From contig NZ_AP023287.1 in the NCBI RefSeq assembly GCF_014218295.1, positions 3,224,001 through 3,288,000 on the forward strand: 64,000 nucleotides of DNA, given 5' to 3'. The notes beneath the pieces are model-generated. The model was not told the DNA's origin. It did no database searches and saw nothing but the letters and a program-made list of their open reading frames with translations. Below are positions 17,794-26,464 of the stretch, piece after piece. The number at the start of each line of letters is the position of its first letter. Positions within the stretch are counted from its first letter, which is position 1. Position numbers and translations under genes: made by a program. Origin of the DNA: Mycolicibacterium litorale. Lineage in GTDB: Bacteria; Actinomycetota; Actinomycetes; Mycobacteriales; Mycobacteriaceae.

Positions 17794-18095
17794 GCGACGT
17801 GGAGCTCGGCGCACTCGAGGAGATCCCGGTCGGTGAGGGCCGGACGTTCGCCGTCGACGGCGAGCAGATCGCGGTGTTCCGGCTGCGGGACGGCTCGCTG
17901 CGGGCCGTCGACGCGGTGTGCCCCCACCGCGGCGGGCCGCTCGCCGACGGGCTGGCCGACGGACAGGTCGTGGTGTGCCCGCTGCACGGCCACACGTTCG
18001 ACCTGTGCAGCGGCGCCGAGGCCAACGGGGCGGAGCTCTCGGTGCGCAGCTATCCGGTCACCGCGGTGGACGGGGCCATCCGCATCAGCCGCTGA
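17790..18095 (+). CDS. nirD: nitrite reductase small subunit NirD
   Basis: This 101-residue Rieske-type protein has both ligand boxes, CPHRGGPLADG and CPLHGHTFDLCSG, so a [2Fe-2S] centre can form, although some NirD proteins lack one. It is the small subunit of the cytoplasmic NAD(P)H nitrite reductase with NirB. The ATG at 17790 overlaps the stop of the bridging mini-ORF. The unit probably ends here, and no clear terminator is visible before the following lipoprotein gene. Confidence 0.93.
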   Translation: MSDVELGALEEIPVGEGRTFAVDGEQIAVFRLRDGSLRAVDAVCPHRGGPLADGLADGQVVVCPLHGHTFDLCSGAEANGAELSVRSYPVTAVDGAIRISR

Positions 18096-18196
18096 CGTGC
18101 GCTTTTGCGAATCGTTACCGTGATCTTGACTCATCGTGATCAGGAATCGCCGTCGATTTCGCAGTTTCGCCGCCGCTGCAGGCGCACCATTCTCAT

Positions 18197-18883
18197 ATGC
18201 GCCAATCACGAGCCCGGGTTGTCGTCGCAGGACTCTGCCTTCTCATCACCGGATGCACGCAGACGGTCAGTGCGTCGTCGCCGAGTACGACCACCCGCAC
18301 GATGATCCCGCGCCCGCTCGTCGAGCGTGAGCTGGCCGGGCTGCTGCTGGCCCCCGAGGAGGTCAACGCCACGATGGGCACGACGGGAATGGCCGTCGTC
18401 GGGACCGAGAGCGCGATGCCCGACAACAGTGCGCTCATGTCGCCGCCGGAATGCCTGGCCATCGACGCCGCCGCGGAGGCGCCCGTCTACGCGGGCAGCG
18501 ACTACTGGGCCGAGCGCGGGGTGAGCATGAACAACGGTGACGACTTCACGCACTACCTCAAACAGGCCGTGGTGCAATTCCCCTACCGGGAGAAGGCCGC
18601 CGCCTTCTTCGACAGGTCGGTCAACCAGTGGCCGGCCTGCCGCCAGTACACGCACACGGAGAGCGGATACGTGTACGACGTCGGGAAGATCGTGAACGAG
18701 GACCACATCCTGAGCACCACCGCGATGATGCAGGAGGCGAAGGCGCCGGGCTGGGGGTGCGGACGCGCGCTGGCACTGCGCAACAACATCATCGTCGACG
18801 TCAACACCTGCAGCGCCGACCCCGCCGACTCGGCGGTCCGCGTCGCCGCTCAGATCGGGGAGAAAGTCCTGGCCACGTGGTGA
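18197..18883 (+). CDS. sensor domain-containing lipoprotein (PknH extracellular domain-like)
   Basis: This 228-residue predicted lipoprotein has a signal peptide ending in the lipobox ITGC (C20). The mature part resembles the extracellular sensor fold shared by mycobacterial PknH and LpqQ/LpqA-type lipoproteins: an N-terminal LLLAPEEVNATMGTTGM segment, a conserved PPECLAID cysteine motif, and C-terminal GWGCGRALALRNN...VNTCSA cysteines that probably form disulfides. The ligand is unknown. It stands alone, convergent with the usp gene four bases downstream. Confidence 0.8.
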   Translation: MRQSRARVVVAGLCLLITGCTQTVSASSPSTTTRTMIPRPLVERELAGLLLAPEEVNATMGTTGMAVVGTESAMPDNSALMSPPECLAIDAAAEAPVYAGSDYWAERGVSMNNGDDFTHYLKQAVVQFPYREKAAAFFDRSVNQWPACRQYTHTESGYVYDVGKIVNEDHILSTTAMMQEAKAPGWGCGRALALRNNIIVDVNTCSADPADSAVRVAAQIGEKVLATW

Positions 18884-18887
18884 CCGG

Positions 18888-19280
18888 TCAGCCCTCGTCG
18901 GGTTTTACCGCCAGCACCGGCTTCGGGCATTCCAGCAGCACCCGCTGAGAGACGCTGCCCAGCAGAAGCTTTCCCACGGGGCTGCGGTGGCGCAGACCGA
19001 TCACCAGCAGTTCGGCGTCGTCGCGTTCCATCGCGGCGATCAACGCGTCCGCGGCGTAGACGCCGACCGGTTGCTGCACCTCGAACGGCACCCCGCAGCC
19101 GTCGAGCAGCGCCTCGAGTCCCCGGAGGTCGCCGGCCTGGGCGAACCCGGCGTCGATGTAGGAATCTCCGGCGGTCGAGTTGATCACCAACAGACCGGTG
19201 TCGCGCAGTTCGGCCTCGGCGATCCCGTACTCGACCGCCACCTCGCCGAACCGATCCGCGGTGTATCCGACGACAATCAT
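18888..19280 (-). CDS. universal stress protein (UspA family)
   Basis: This 130-residue single-domain Usp starts [19 protein letters not shown] and has a C-terminal nucleotide-binding signature GLRHRSPVGKLLLGSVSQRVL, fitting G-x2-G-x9-G-(S/T) closely. Such proteins bind ATP or cAMP and adjust physiology under stress. It is the last gene of the tct transporter unit, linked to tctA through a 13-codon mini-ORF with ATGA overlaps at both ends, so its synthesis may be tied to the transporter. Confidence 0.88.
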   Translation of the reverse strand: MIVVGYTADRFGEVAVEYGIAEAELRDTGLLVINSTAGDSYIDAGFAQAGDLRGLEALLDGCGVPFEVQQPVGVYAADALIAAMERDDAELLVIGLRHRSPVGKLLLGSVSQRVLLECPKPVLAVKPDEG

Positions 19281-19318
19281 CTCTTCTCCTCGGGCGAGCG
19301 CTCGTCGGTGATCGTCAT
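19277..19318 (-). CDS. 13-residue bridging mini-ORF between tctA and usp
   Basis: The frame [13 protein letters not shown] begins with an ATG that overlaps the tctA TGA (ATGA, 19318-19315) and ends with a TGA that overlaps the usp ATG (ATGA, 19280-19277). The end GAGGAGAAGAG is a strong Shine-Dalgarno sequence for usp. Thus the frame both fills the gap and carries the ribosome-binding site. Whether the peptide matters is unknown. Confidence 0.4.
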   Translation of the reverse strand: MTITDERSPEEKR

Positions 19319-20865
19319 GTCCGTGCCGCCTTCTCCTGCTGGTCCACGTCGTCTTCCACGATCAGCAGCGATTCCTCGCTGCGGTGCATGAGTTTGAGCA
19401 CCAGCGGTGCCAACAGCAGCAGCACCATCAGCACGTAGACGACGATCGCCACCGGCTCGGTGAACAGGCTCGTCCAGTCGCCGCCGCCGAGCTGCAGGCT
19501 CTGGCGCAGTTGGCGTTCGATGCGTGGTCCGAGGATGACGCCGATGATCAGCGGCAGCACCGGCAGCCCGAACCTGCGCATCATCAGCCCGAGCAGACCG
19601 AACACCAGCAGCAGCGCCAGGTCCAGCGGCTGCACGTTGACGGCCAGCGCACCCAGGGTCGCGAAGAACAGGATCCCCGCATACAGGTAGGGCCGCGGGG
19701 TGCGCAGCAGTTTGGCCCACAGCGGCGCCAACGGCAGGTTGAGCAGCAGGAGCAGCAGGTTACCGATGAACAGGCTGGCGATCAGCGTCCAGATCAGCAG
19801 CGGCTCCTTCTCGAAAAGCGTTGGGCCGGGCTGGATTCCGTAGGACACGAAGGCGGTCAGCATCACCGCCGCGGTGGCGTTGGTGGGCAGGCCCAGCGAC
19901 AGCATCGGGACCAGCGTGCCCGCCGCCGAGGCGTTGTTGGCGGCCTCCGGTCCGGCCACCCCCTCGATGGCGCCCCTACCGAACTCCACATCGTGTCCCG
20001 TGCGTTTCGCGAGCTTCTTCTCGGTGATGTACGACAGGAACGTCGGGAGCTCGGCGCCGCCGGCGGGCAGCGCGCCGAACGGGAAACCGTAGGCGGTGCC
20101 GCGCAGCCACGGCTTCCAGGACCGCCGGAAGTCGTCGCGGCCCATCCACGGCCGTCCGACCGGGATCACCTCGGCCGGGCGGCGCCGCAGGTGTGCGGCG
20201 ACCCACAGTGCCTCACCGACCGCGAAGATCGCGACGGCGATGACGACGATGTCGATGCCGTCGGACAGTTGCGGCAGGCCGAAGGTGGCTCGCGGCTGGC
20301 CGGTGAGGAAGTCGATGCCGACGACCCCGATCGCCAGGCCGAGGAACAGCGAGATCGCACCGCGCAGCTTCGACGCGCCGAGCACCGCCGTGACCGCGAC
20401 CAGCGCGAACACCATGATCGCGAGGTACGACGGCGCGCCGAGGGTGACGGCGAACCGGGAGATCGGCGGCGCGAACGCCGCGAGCAGCGCGGTGCCGATC
20501 GCGCCGGCGACGAACGATCCGATGGCGGCGGTGGCCAGCGCCTGGGCCGCCCGACCGGCCTTGGCCATCTTGTTGCCCTCGATGGCGGTGATCACCGACG
20601 ACGATTCGCCGGGGGTGTTGAGCAGGATCGAGGTCGTCGACCCGCCGTACATCCCGCCGTAGAAGATGCCTGCGAACATGATGAACGCCGCACTCGGGCT
20701 GACGTTGTAGGTGACGGGCAGCAGAAGCGCGACCGTCATCGCGGGGCCGATGCCCGGCAGCACACCGACCGCGGTACCGAGCAGCACGCCGATCACCGCG
20801 TACAGCAGGTTCATCGGCGTCGCGGCCTCGGCGAAGCCCTGAAGGAGCCAATCCAGGTTGTTCAT
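19315..20865 (-). CDS. tctA: tripartite tricarboxylate transporter, large permease TctA
   Basis: This 516-residue polytopic membrane protein has about twelve hydrophobic segments and TctA signatures: [20 protein letters not shown] near the N terminus and [19 protein letters not shown], with [21 protein letters not shown] in the second half. It is the transporting subunit of a TTT-family uptake system for citrate-like or other organic acids, and the substrate cannot be read from the sequence. The ATG at 20865 directly follows the tctB stop. The C terminus is charged and cytoplasmic. Confidence 0.93.
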   Translation of the reverse strand: MNNLDWLLQGFAEAATPMNLLYAVIGVLLGTAVGVLPGIGPAMTVALLLPVTYNVSPSAAFIMFAGIFYGGMYGGSTTSILLNTPGESSSVITAIEGNKMAKAGRAAQALATAAIGSFVAGAIGTALLAAFAPPISRFAVTLGAPSYLAIMVFALVAVTAVLGASKLRGAISLFLGLAIGVVGIDFLTGQPRATFGLPQLSDGIDIVVIAVAIFAVGEALWVAAHLRRRPAEVIPVGRPWMGRDDFRRSWKPWLRGTAYGFPFGALPAGGAELPTFLSYITEKKLAKRTGHDVEFGRGAIEGVAGPEAANNASAAGTLVPMLSLGLPTNATAAVMLTAFVSYGIQPGPTLFEKEPLLIWTLIASLFIGNLLLLLLNLPLAPLWAKLLRTPRPYLYAGILFFATLGALAVNVQPLDLALLLVFGLLGLMMRRFGLPVLPLIIGVILGPRIERQLRQSLQLGGGDWTSLFTEPVAIVVYVLMVLLLLAPLVLKLMHRSEESLLIVEDDVDQQEKAART

Positions 20866-21354
20866 CTACAGGATCCCGTCCAAAATGCCTGGGGGCAGCG
20901 GAATTCCGAGCCCGGAGTAGAAGGCGTAGAAGCTGATCAGCGACAGGGCCAACCCGATCGCGATGTTGCGCACCCAGTGCCGGTTGCCCAGGACGGCCAC
21001 CGCACCGGCGAACAGCAGGGTGCCGGTGATGACCCAGCCGAGCGGTTGCACCAGCAGGATCACGGCGACGAACAACCCGACGAGCAGTCCCACGGTGCGC
21101 CAGTCACTGGGGGCGTCCGGGTCGACGTCCTCACCGGCGTCGGCCTCGCCCACCGAACCCCGCGGGATGGCGACGGCGAGGACGATCGCGAGCACGATGA
21201 GCACGGCGCCGATGACGATCGGAAAGGCCCTGGGGCCCACCGGGTCCACCTTCGCGAAGCCGGCGGTCAGGCGTAGTGCGTCGACGATGAGGAAGGCGCC
21301 GACGGCCACGAGCACGGCGCAGATCAGGTACTGCGCCCGGTCGATCTGCTTCAT
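20866..21354 (-). CDS. tctB: tripartite tricarboxylate transporter, small permease TctB
   Basis: This 162-residue protein has four predicted membrane segments and an acidic loop (GEADAGEDVDPDAPSD) between the second and third, the usual topology of TctB. It pairs with TctA in the membrane. I use the ATG at 21354 (MKQIDRAQYLICAVLV), which overlaps the tctC stop in an ATGA. The longer in-frame extension is only tctC read in another frame. Confidence 0.88.
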   Translation of the reverse strand: MKQIDRAQYLICAVLVAVGAFLIVDALRLTAGFAKVDPVGPRAFPIVIGAVLIVLAIVLAVAIPRGSVGEADAGEDVDPDAPSDWRTVGLLVGLFVAVILLVQPLGWVITGTLLFAGAVAVLGNRHWVRNIAIGLALSLISFYAFYSGLGIPLPPGILDGIL

Positions 21355-22337
21355 ACCAGCCCCAGCTCGGTCAAGGTCGACGAGACCCGGTTGTCCTGGT
21401 CGACGAGGAACTGCTCGAACGCCGCGCCGGTGACGAAGGCGTCCGTCCAGCCGTTCTTGACCAGCGCCTCCTTCCACTGCTCGGTGCCGTGCAGTTCCTC
21501 GAGCGCGCGGATAATCGCCTGTTTGGCGTCGTCGGAGATACCCGGCGGAGCGAGGACGCCGCGCCAGTTGGCGAACGTGAGGTCGATGCCGGATTCCTTG
21601 AGAGTCGGCGCGTCGACGCCTTCGACGCGTTCGTCGCTGGACACGGCGAGCACCCGGAGCTGGCCGGCGTCGATCTGGTCGATCAGCTCACCGGGACTGG
21701 AGGTGCCGGCGGTGATCTTCTTGCCGAGCAGTGCGGTCAGCAGGTCGCCGCCGCCGTCGTAGGTGATGAAGTTGACGTCCTTGGGGTCGACTCCGACCGT
21801 CTCGGCCAACTCCATCGGGAACAGGTGGTCGGGGCCGCCGGGGGACGAACCGCCGCCGATGGTCACCGCGGCCGGATCGGCTTTCCACGCGTCGACGAAG
21901 TCCCGCACGGTTCGAAACGGTGAGTCGGCGGGAACGAAGATCGCCCCGGGGTCCTCGATGAGTTTGGCCAGCGCGGTGGCGTCGGAGGCTTTGATGTTCG
22001 AGCCGTTGGTGTAGGTGGCGCCGACGACGCCGAGTCCCATGGTCATCATGAGGTCGTCGTTGCCGCGTTCGTTCATCAGCCGCGCCATCGCGACGGTGCC
22101 GCCGGCGCCGATCACGTTGAACACCTCGACGCGGCCGGTGATGTCGTCGTCCTCCATGATCTTCACCGCGGTGCGGGCGGTCAGGTCGTAGCCGCCACCC
22201 GGGCTGTTGGGCACCATCATTCGCAGCCGGTGCAGGCCTTGGGCCTCCTCGCCGCGGGTCACCCCGCAGGCGGTCAGCAGTATTGCGGCGAGCACCACGA
22301 CGGTGAGCGCCCGCAGGTTCCGTATCACGGTCGTCAT
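21351..22337 (-). CDS. tctC: tripartite tricarboxylate transporter substrate-binding lipoprotein TctC
   Basis: This 328-residue lipoprotein has lipobox LTAC, C24. The mature domain is of the TctC/BugD type: MMVPNSPGGGYDLTAR near the N terminus binds the carboxylate, and IGGGSSPGGPDHLFPMEL and FITYDGGGDLLTALLG follow in the usual order. It captures the substrate outside the membrane and hands it to TctAB. It is the first gene of the tctC-B-A-usp unit, divergent from the sensor kinase gene with only 57 bases between. Confidence 0.92.
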   Translation of the reverse strand: MTTVIRNLRALTVVVLAAILLTACGVTRGEEAQGLHRLRMMVPNSPGGGYDLTARTAVKIMEDDDITGRVEVFNVIGAGGTVAMARLMNERGNDDLMMTMGLGVVGATYTNGSNIKASDATALAKLIEDPGAIFVPADSPFRTVRDFVDAWKADPAAVTIGGGSSPGGPDHLFPMELAETVGVDPKDVNFITYDGGGDLLTALLGKKITAGTSSPGELIDQIDAGQLRVLAVSSDERVEGVDAPTLKESGIDLTFANWRGVLAPPGISDDAKQAIIRALEELHGTEQWKEALVKNGWTDAFVTGAAFEQFLVDQDNRVSSTLTELGLV

Positions 22338-22351
22338 ACTGGACCCGGAAC

Positions 22352-22365
22352 GTGACGTGAGTCAC
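22352..22365. promoter_or_regulatory. inverted repeat GTGAC-N4-GTCAC between tctC and the sensor kinase gene
   Basis: A 5-bp perfect inverted repeat, GTGAC-GTGA-GTCAC, lies 14 bases before the tctC start and 29 before the kinase start, in a region of only 57 bases. It is the best candidate site for the adjacent response regulator to control both directions. Confidence 0.4.
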
Positions 22366-22394
22366 TGATTCGGAAGCAAAGGACGTTTTGGTCG

Positions 22395-24014
22395 TTGAGT
22401 TCACGATGGTTCCAGACGGTGCGCGCCTTCGGCCGCCGCAGCCTCGCCGGACAGTTCCTGGTGTTCCAGATGCTGGTGGTGGCGGTGGTGTTGCTGGCGG
22501 TCGCGGCGGTGTCGGTGGCGCAGTCCACCCGGGAGTTCCGCGACGTGCGGGGGCAGCGGATGATCGCGGCCGCGGAGAACGTCGCCTCGACCCCGATCGT
22601 GCGGGACCGCTTCGCCGATCCCTTCGCCTCCAAAGTGCTGGCCCCGGAGGTGGACCGGGCCGTCGCCCTCTCGGGCGCGGGGCTCGCGGAGATCGTCGAC
22701 CCGGCGGGGCGGGTACTGGCGTCGTCGGATCCGTCGCGGGTCGGCCGCAGCGTGAACCTGGACGTCACGCGCGCCGACGAAGGGCGCGCCTGGTTCGGCG
22801 ACGACGACATCGACGGCGTGCACAGCCTGATCGGGCAGGTGCCGGTGCTGTCCACCCGCGGCGAGGTGCTGGCGATCGCGTCGGTCAGCGAACCGTATCC
22901 GTCGGTGTGGCAACTGCTCAGCGGTGCCGGGGAGCGGCTGCTGCTCTATCTCGGTTTGGCCGCGGGGCTCGGCGTGCTGGCGTCCTGGCTGCTGTCGCGG
23001 CGCATCAAACGGCACACCCGCGGACTGGAGGTGGCCGAGATCGCCGGCCTGGCCGACCACCGGGAAGCGTTGCTGCACAGCATCCGTGAGGGTGTGGTGG
23101 CGGTGAACACCGACGGTGTGATCACGTTGCTCAACGACAGCGCCCAGGAACTTCTCGGCCTGACGGCTGCGGCGGTGGGGCGACGGGCGGATGCGGTGGG
23201 CCTCGATCCGGTGGTGGTGGACTTCCTGCTCTCCGGCGAGGACGGCCGGGACGTCGTCATCACCACCCGCGCCCGCGTCCTTGCGCTCAACCGGCGGATC
23301 GCGTCGAGCGGCGGGCAGTGGATCGGTACGGTGACCACGATGCGTGACAGCACCGAACTGGCCGCCCTGCAGGCACAGCTGTCGTCGCACAAGAGCGTGA
23401 CCGACACGCTGCGCGCGCAGACCCACGAGTTCGCCAACCAGTTGCACACGATCTCGGGCCTGGTGCAGCTCGGCGAGTACGACGCCGTGCGCGACCTGAT
23501 CGGCGAGCTGACCCGGCGGCGCGCGGAGATCAGCGATGCGGTGACCCGGCGGATCGCCGACCCGGCGGTCGCCGCGCTGTTGATCGCCAAGACCACCCTG
23601 GCCGCCGAGAGCGGCGTGACGCTCGAGCTCGATCCGGATTCGCATCTCGGCGCGCTGGACCCGGCGCTGGCGACCGATGTGATCACGGTGCTGGGCAATC
23701 TGATCGACAACGCGGTGGACGTGTCGGTCGGTTCGAGCGCGGCCCGGGTGAGCGTGTCGATCGACGACGCGGACGGCCTCTCGATCTCGGTGGCCGACAC
23801 CGGACCCGGTGTGCCCGAACACCTGCGGGAGGCGATCTTCGCCCGCGGGGTGACGTCGAAACCGGAGGAACCAGGTGGCCGCGGTATCGGGCTGGCGCTG
23901 GTGCGGCTGGTGACCGCGCAGCACGGTGGTGTGGTGGAGGTCGGCGACCGACCCGACGGCGGCGCGGTGTTCGCGGTGCGGCTGCCGAGCACCCGGGTGG
24001 TCGCGCATGCGTGA
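22395..24014 (+). CDS. sensor histidine kinase of the CitA/DcuS family
   Basis: This 539-residue membrane kinase has a first transmembrane helix at about 20-42, an extracellular sensor domain to about 175, a second helix at about 177-200, then a PAS domain (about 220-310, LLHSIREGVVAVNTDGVITL). The phosphoacceptor box HEFANQLHTISGLVQLGEYD is of the citrate/dicarboxylate sensor type, and the ATPase has NLIDNAVDVSV and DTGPGVPEHL followed by GGRGIGLALV. It starts at a TTG (22395), since no ATG or GTG lies suitably upstream. Its place beside tctCBA suggests it senses the transported organic acid. Confidence 0.9.
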   Translation: MSSRWFQTVRAFGRRSLAGQFLVFQMLVVAVVLLAVAAVSVAQSTREFRDVRGQRMIAAAENVASTPIVRDRFADPFASKVLAPEVDRAVALSGAGLAEIVDPAGRVLASSDPSRVGRSVNLDVTRADEGRAWFGDDDIDGVHSLIGQVPVLSTRGEVLAIASVSEPYPSVWQLLSGAGERLLLYLGLAAGLGVLASWLLSRRIKRHTRGLEVAEIAGLADHREALLHSIREGVVAVNTDGVITLLNDSAQELLGLTAAAVGRRADAVGLDPVVVDFLLSGEDGRDVVITTRARVLALNRRIASSGGQWIGTVTTMRDSTELAALQAQLSSHKSVTDTLRAQTHEFANQLHTISGLVQLGEYDAVRDLIGELTRRRAEISDAVTRRIADPAVAALLIAKTTLAAESGVTLELDPDSHLGALDPALATDVITVLGNLIDNAVDVSVGSSAARVSVSIDDADGLSISVADTGPGVPEHLREAIFARGVTSKPEEPGGRGIGLALVRLVTAQHGGVVEVGDRPDGGAVFAVRLPSTRVVAHA

Positions 24015-24666
24015 CGTGCTGGTGGTCGACGACGATTTCATGGTCGCCGACATCCACCGCCGTTTCGTCGAGCGGGTGGACGGGTTCCGGGCCGTCGGCG
24101 TGGCCCGCACCGGTGGCGAGGCCCTCACCGCCGCACAGGAACTCGCCCCGGACCTGATCCTGCTGGACGTCTACCTGCCGGACATGACCGGTCTCGACGT
24201 GCTGCACCGGTTACGGGCGGCCGGCGACCGGGTCGGGGTCATCATGATCACCGCGGCACGGGAACTCGACACCGTGCGCGCCGCCCTCGACGGAGGCGCA
24301 GCCGACTACCTGATCAAACCGTTCGAGTTCGCCCAGCTGCGGGCCAAGCTGGAGGGCTTCTCGGCCCGCGCCGACGCGCTCGAATCGGCACGGGGTGCCG
24401 ACCAGTCGTTGATCGACTCACTGTTCGGCCGTTCCAGTGGCGGCGAAGTGCTGCCCAAGGGGCTGGGCATCGAGACCGGACGGCTCGTCCTGGAGGCGGT
24501 ACAGCAGGCCGGTGAGGTATCGGCAGCGGAATGCGCTGCGCTGGTGGGTATTTCGCGTGTCAGCGCCCGCCGTTACCTCGAGCACTACCTGAGCACCGGT
24601 GCGCTGGAGTTGCGGCTGCAGTACGGGGTGGGCCGGCCGGAGCGGCGATACCGCGTCAGCGCGTAG
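24007..24666 (+). CDS. response regulator of the CitB/DcuR family
   Basis: This 219-residue regulator has a receiver domain (phosphorylation site D54 in LILLDVYLPDMTGLDVL, acidic pocket VVDDD, conserved K in YLIKPFEF) and a C-terminal helix-turn-helix (SAAECAALVGISRVSARRYL). It overlaps the kinase gene by eight bases, the normal arrangement for a cognate pair. It most likely regulates the divergent tct unit. Its 3' end overlaps the convergent 13E12 gene by 11 bases. Confidence 0.9.
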   Translation: MRDVLVVDDDFMVADIHRRFVERVDGFRAVGVARTGGEALTAAQELAPDLILLDVYLPDMTGLDVLHRLRAAGDRVGVIMITAARELDTVRAALDGGAADYLIKPFEFAQLRAKLEGFSARADALESARGADQSLIDSLFGRSSGGEVLPKGLGIETGRLVLEAVQQAGEVSAAECAALVGISRVSARRYLEHYLSTGALELRLQYGVGRPERRYRVSA

Positions 24667-26089
24667 GCGGCGGACGGTTGCGGTGGGCTTCGATGCGGTC
24701 GCGTCGCGCGGCGGCGCGGGTGCGCCGGCGTTTCGGCATCGTCACCCCGCCGGCCGCGGGGCGGCGCTTTCTCTGCGGTGGTCCCAGGCCGGCGGTCGTG
24801 GTGTTCCACCCGGGGAACCAGAAGCGACTGCCGGGGCTGGTGCGATAGGTGCGACCGGCGGGCGAGGTCCACACCACGGTGCCGTCGGGCAGCTGCTGGT
24901 CCGCCCAGCCGCCGGGGCCCGACCAGAACGTCTTGAGCAGATGATGTTCTCGGCACAGGCATTTCAGGTCCGACGCATGCGTCGCCCCGTCGGGATATGG
25001 GACGGTGTGGTCCACATCGGCCAACATTGCCGGGCGGTCACACCCCGGGAACCGGCACGTCAGATCCCGCACGCGTACGAACCGGTCCAAGGCCGTCGAC
25101 GGGCGGTAACGCGGTTCCGGTCCTGGGCCGGGTGGCCGGACCGGCACGACGTTCGCCCCGCGCCGGATCATCTCGGTCAGCAGTGATGACGGGATCGGGC
25201 CCGCGCCCATGAGCAACGCCATACCGTCATCACGCGGCGGCGGCGCAGACGTCGACTTGTCACCGTGCAGACCGGGATCCGGTGCCGCCGCCACCGCGGC
25301 CGCGTCGGCGACGACGTAGACGCACACCGCTTCGGCCACCGCATCGCGCTGCGCGGCCGAACAATCGTCGGCGCCACACAGGCATGCCAAGTGTTCGGCT
25401 CCGGCGGCCAACGCCCCAAGCGCGTCGGCGCGACGCTGCTTCACGGTGCGCGGATCGTTGTCGCACACCCCCGCCGACATCTGCGCCAGCCGCCGCTTCA
25501 AGATCTCGGCATCGGTGGCCATCAGGCGTCCGTAGACCGACGTCGTCACCGTCGGATCGTCGGACCAGCCGATGGCGATGTCCCGGTCTCGCGCGGCCAC
25601 CTCGGTGCGGACCACCGCGGCCGGATCGAAACGGTCCACCCAGCCGTCGATGGCCTTCTCCAGCTTCGACGCCGACAGCGACCCCCATCCGGCCGCCCGG
25701 CTCGCAATCGCCTCATCGAGCCGCCGCCACACGTCGTCGTCGACGACGAAGCGGGTCCGCCATGTGATCGTGGAGGCGATCCTGGAACTGAGCGCACCGT
25801 CGGCATACAGGGCGGCGACCGCGGGCAGATGGTCCCGCAGAGTCAGACCGATCCGCATCTCGCTCGAGGCCGCCCGAGCGCTGACACCCATCGCGGCCGA
25901 GACCTCCGCGGCCGTGAAGGTCCACAGGTCGCAGGCCCAGCGATGCCGCTCGTCATCGTCGGAGTCCGCACCACGACGTCTGACCAGCTCGGCGATCGAG
26001 GCCCGTCGCGCCGCACCGGCCGCGGCCTCGGCGCGCGTATGCGACTCGATGGCCGCCACAAGCGCCGCGTCGTCGAGATCGTCGAACAT
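24656..26089 (-). CDS. 13E12 repeat family protein (DUF222 with C-terminal HNH endonuclease domain)
   Basis: This 477-residue protein has an N-terminal helical DUF222 region (about 10-320) and a C-terminal HNH nuclease motif with zinc-type cysteines: CRFPGCDRPAMLADVDHTVP, then CLCREHHLLKTFW. Such genes are abundant in mycobacteria as the REP13E12 family. Their role is not settled, and one copy in M. tuberculosis carries a phage attachment site. I use the ATG at 26089 (MFDDLDDAALVAAIESH). The extra upstream frame is shared with the XRE gene region and lacks the family pattern. The C-terminal 45 residues are basic and low-complexity. Confidence 0.88.
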   Translation of the reverse strand: MFDDLDDAALVAAIESHTRAEAAAGAARRASIAELVRRRGADSDDDERHRWACDLWTFTAAEVSAAMGVSARAASSEMRIGLTLRDHLPAVAALYADGALSSRIASTITWRTRFVVDDDVWRRLDEAIASRAAGWGSLSASKLEKAIDGWVDRFDPAAVVRTEVAARDRDIAIGWSDDPTVTTSVYGRLMATDAEILKRRLAQMSAGVCDNDPRTVKQRRADALGALAAGAEHLACLCGADDCSAAQRDAVAEAVCVYVVADAAAVAAAPDPGLHGDKSTSAPPPRDDGMALLMGAGPIPSSLLTEMIRRGANVVPVRPPGPGPEPRYRPSTALDRFVRVRDLTCRFPGCDRPAMLADVDHTVPYPDGATHASDLKCLCREHHLLKTFWSGPGGWADQQLPDGTVVWTSPAGRTYRTSPGSRFWFPGWNTTTAGLGPPQRKRRPAAGGVTMPKRRRTRAAARRDRIEAHRNRPPPTR

Positions 26090-26129
26090 GCGTTCGATGG
26101 TACGAGCAGGCACCGACAAGGTGCCGGGG

Positions 26130-26420
26130 TTACGGCTGCAGTGCGGCGTGAGCAGGCCCGCCGGACACGCAGATGCCCGCGAGGTCGTCGAGCCGGATCT
26201 CGAGCACGGCCGCGAGCGCGGCGACGGTGACGAACGCCGGGGTGGCCAGGCGACCGGTTTCGATCTTGCGCAGGGTCTCCGGCGAGATCGACGCGGCGTG
26301 CGCGACCTCGGCCAGAGTGCGCTCGCCACGGGCCTCCCGCAGATGAGCGCCGAGTCGCTTGCCGGCAGCGATCTGCTGTGGCGTCAGAGGGGATCGCACC
26401 ATGGGACGAGGATACGCCAC
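26130..26420 (-). CDS. XRE family helix-turn-helix transcriptional regulator
   Basis: This small DNA-binding protein of up to 96 residues has a clear XRE helix-turn-helix, RTLAEVAHAASISPETLRKIETG, followed by a helix-rich end. The start is uncertain: GTG at 26420 gives MAYPRPMVRSP, and ATG at 26402 gives MVRSPLTPQQ. Neither has a good Shine-Dalgarno sequence, and the first would be close to leaderless. It is divergent from the methionine aminopeptidase gene. The perfect palindrome at 26425-26442 between them is probably its operator, implying autoregulation and control of map. Confidence 0.85.
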   Translation of the reverse strand: MAYPRPMVRSPLTPQQIAAGKRLGAHLREARGERTLAEVAHAASISPETLRKIETGRLATPAFVTVAALAAVLEIRLDDLAGICVSGGPAHAALQP

Positions 26421-26424
26421 GGAC

Positions 26425-26442
26425 CCGGTATGAAAATACCGG
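26425..26442. promoter_or_regulatory. 18-bp palindromic operator between the XRE gene and map
   Basis: CCGGTATGAAAATACCGG is a perfect inverted repeat with 7-bp arms and a 4-base centre. A TATTTT on the minus strand (26438-26433) and TATGAA on the plus strand (26429-26434) lie inside it and could be the -10 boxes of the two divergent genes. A bound XRE dimer would then block both promoters. Confidence 0.6.
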
Positions 26443-26464
26443 TTCGTCGGTTACGGTGGATTGC

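Noticed and set aside
15083..18025. A 980-residue minus-strand open frame opposite nirB and nirD
   Set aside because: It is fully antisense to the nitrite reductase genes, has a His/Val/Asp-rich composition typical of reversed coding sequence and shows no domain.
19384..21276. A 630-residue plus-strand frame opposite tctA and tctB
   Set aside because: Its Gln/Arg/His-rich composition is the reverse reading of transmembrane codons, and the opposite strand has clear transporter motifs.
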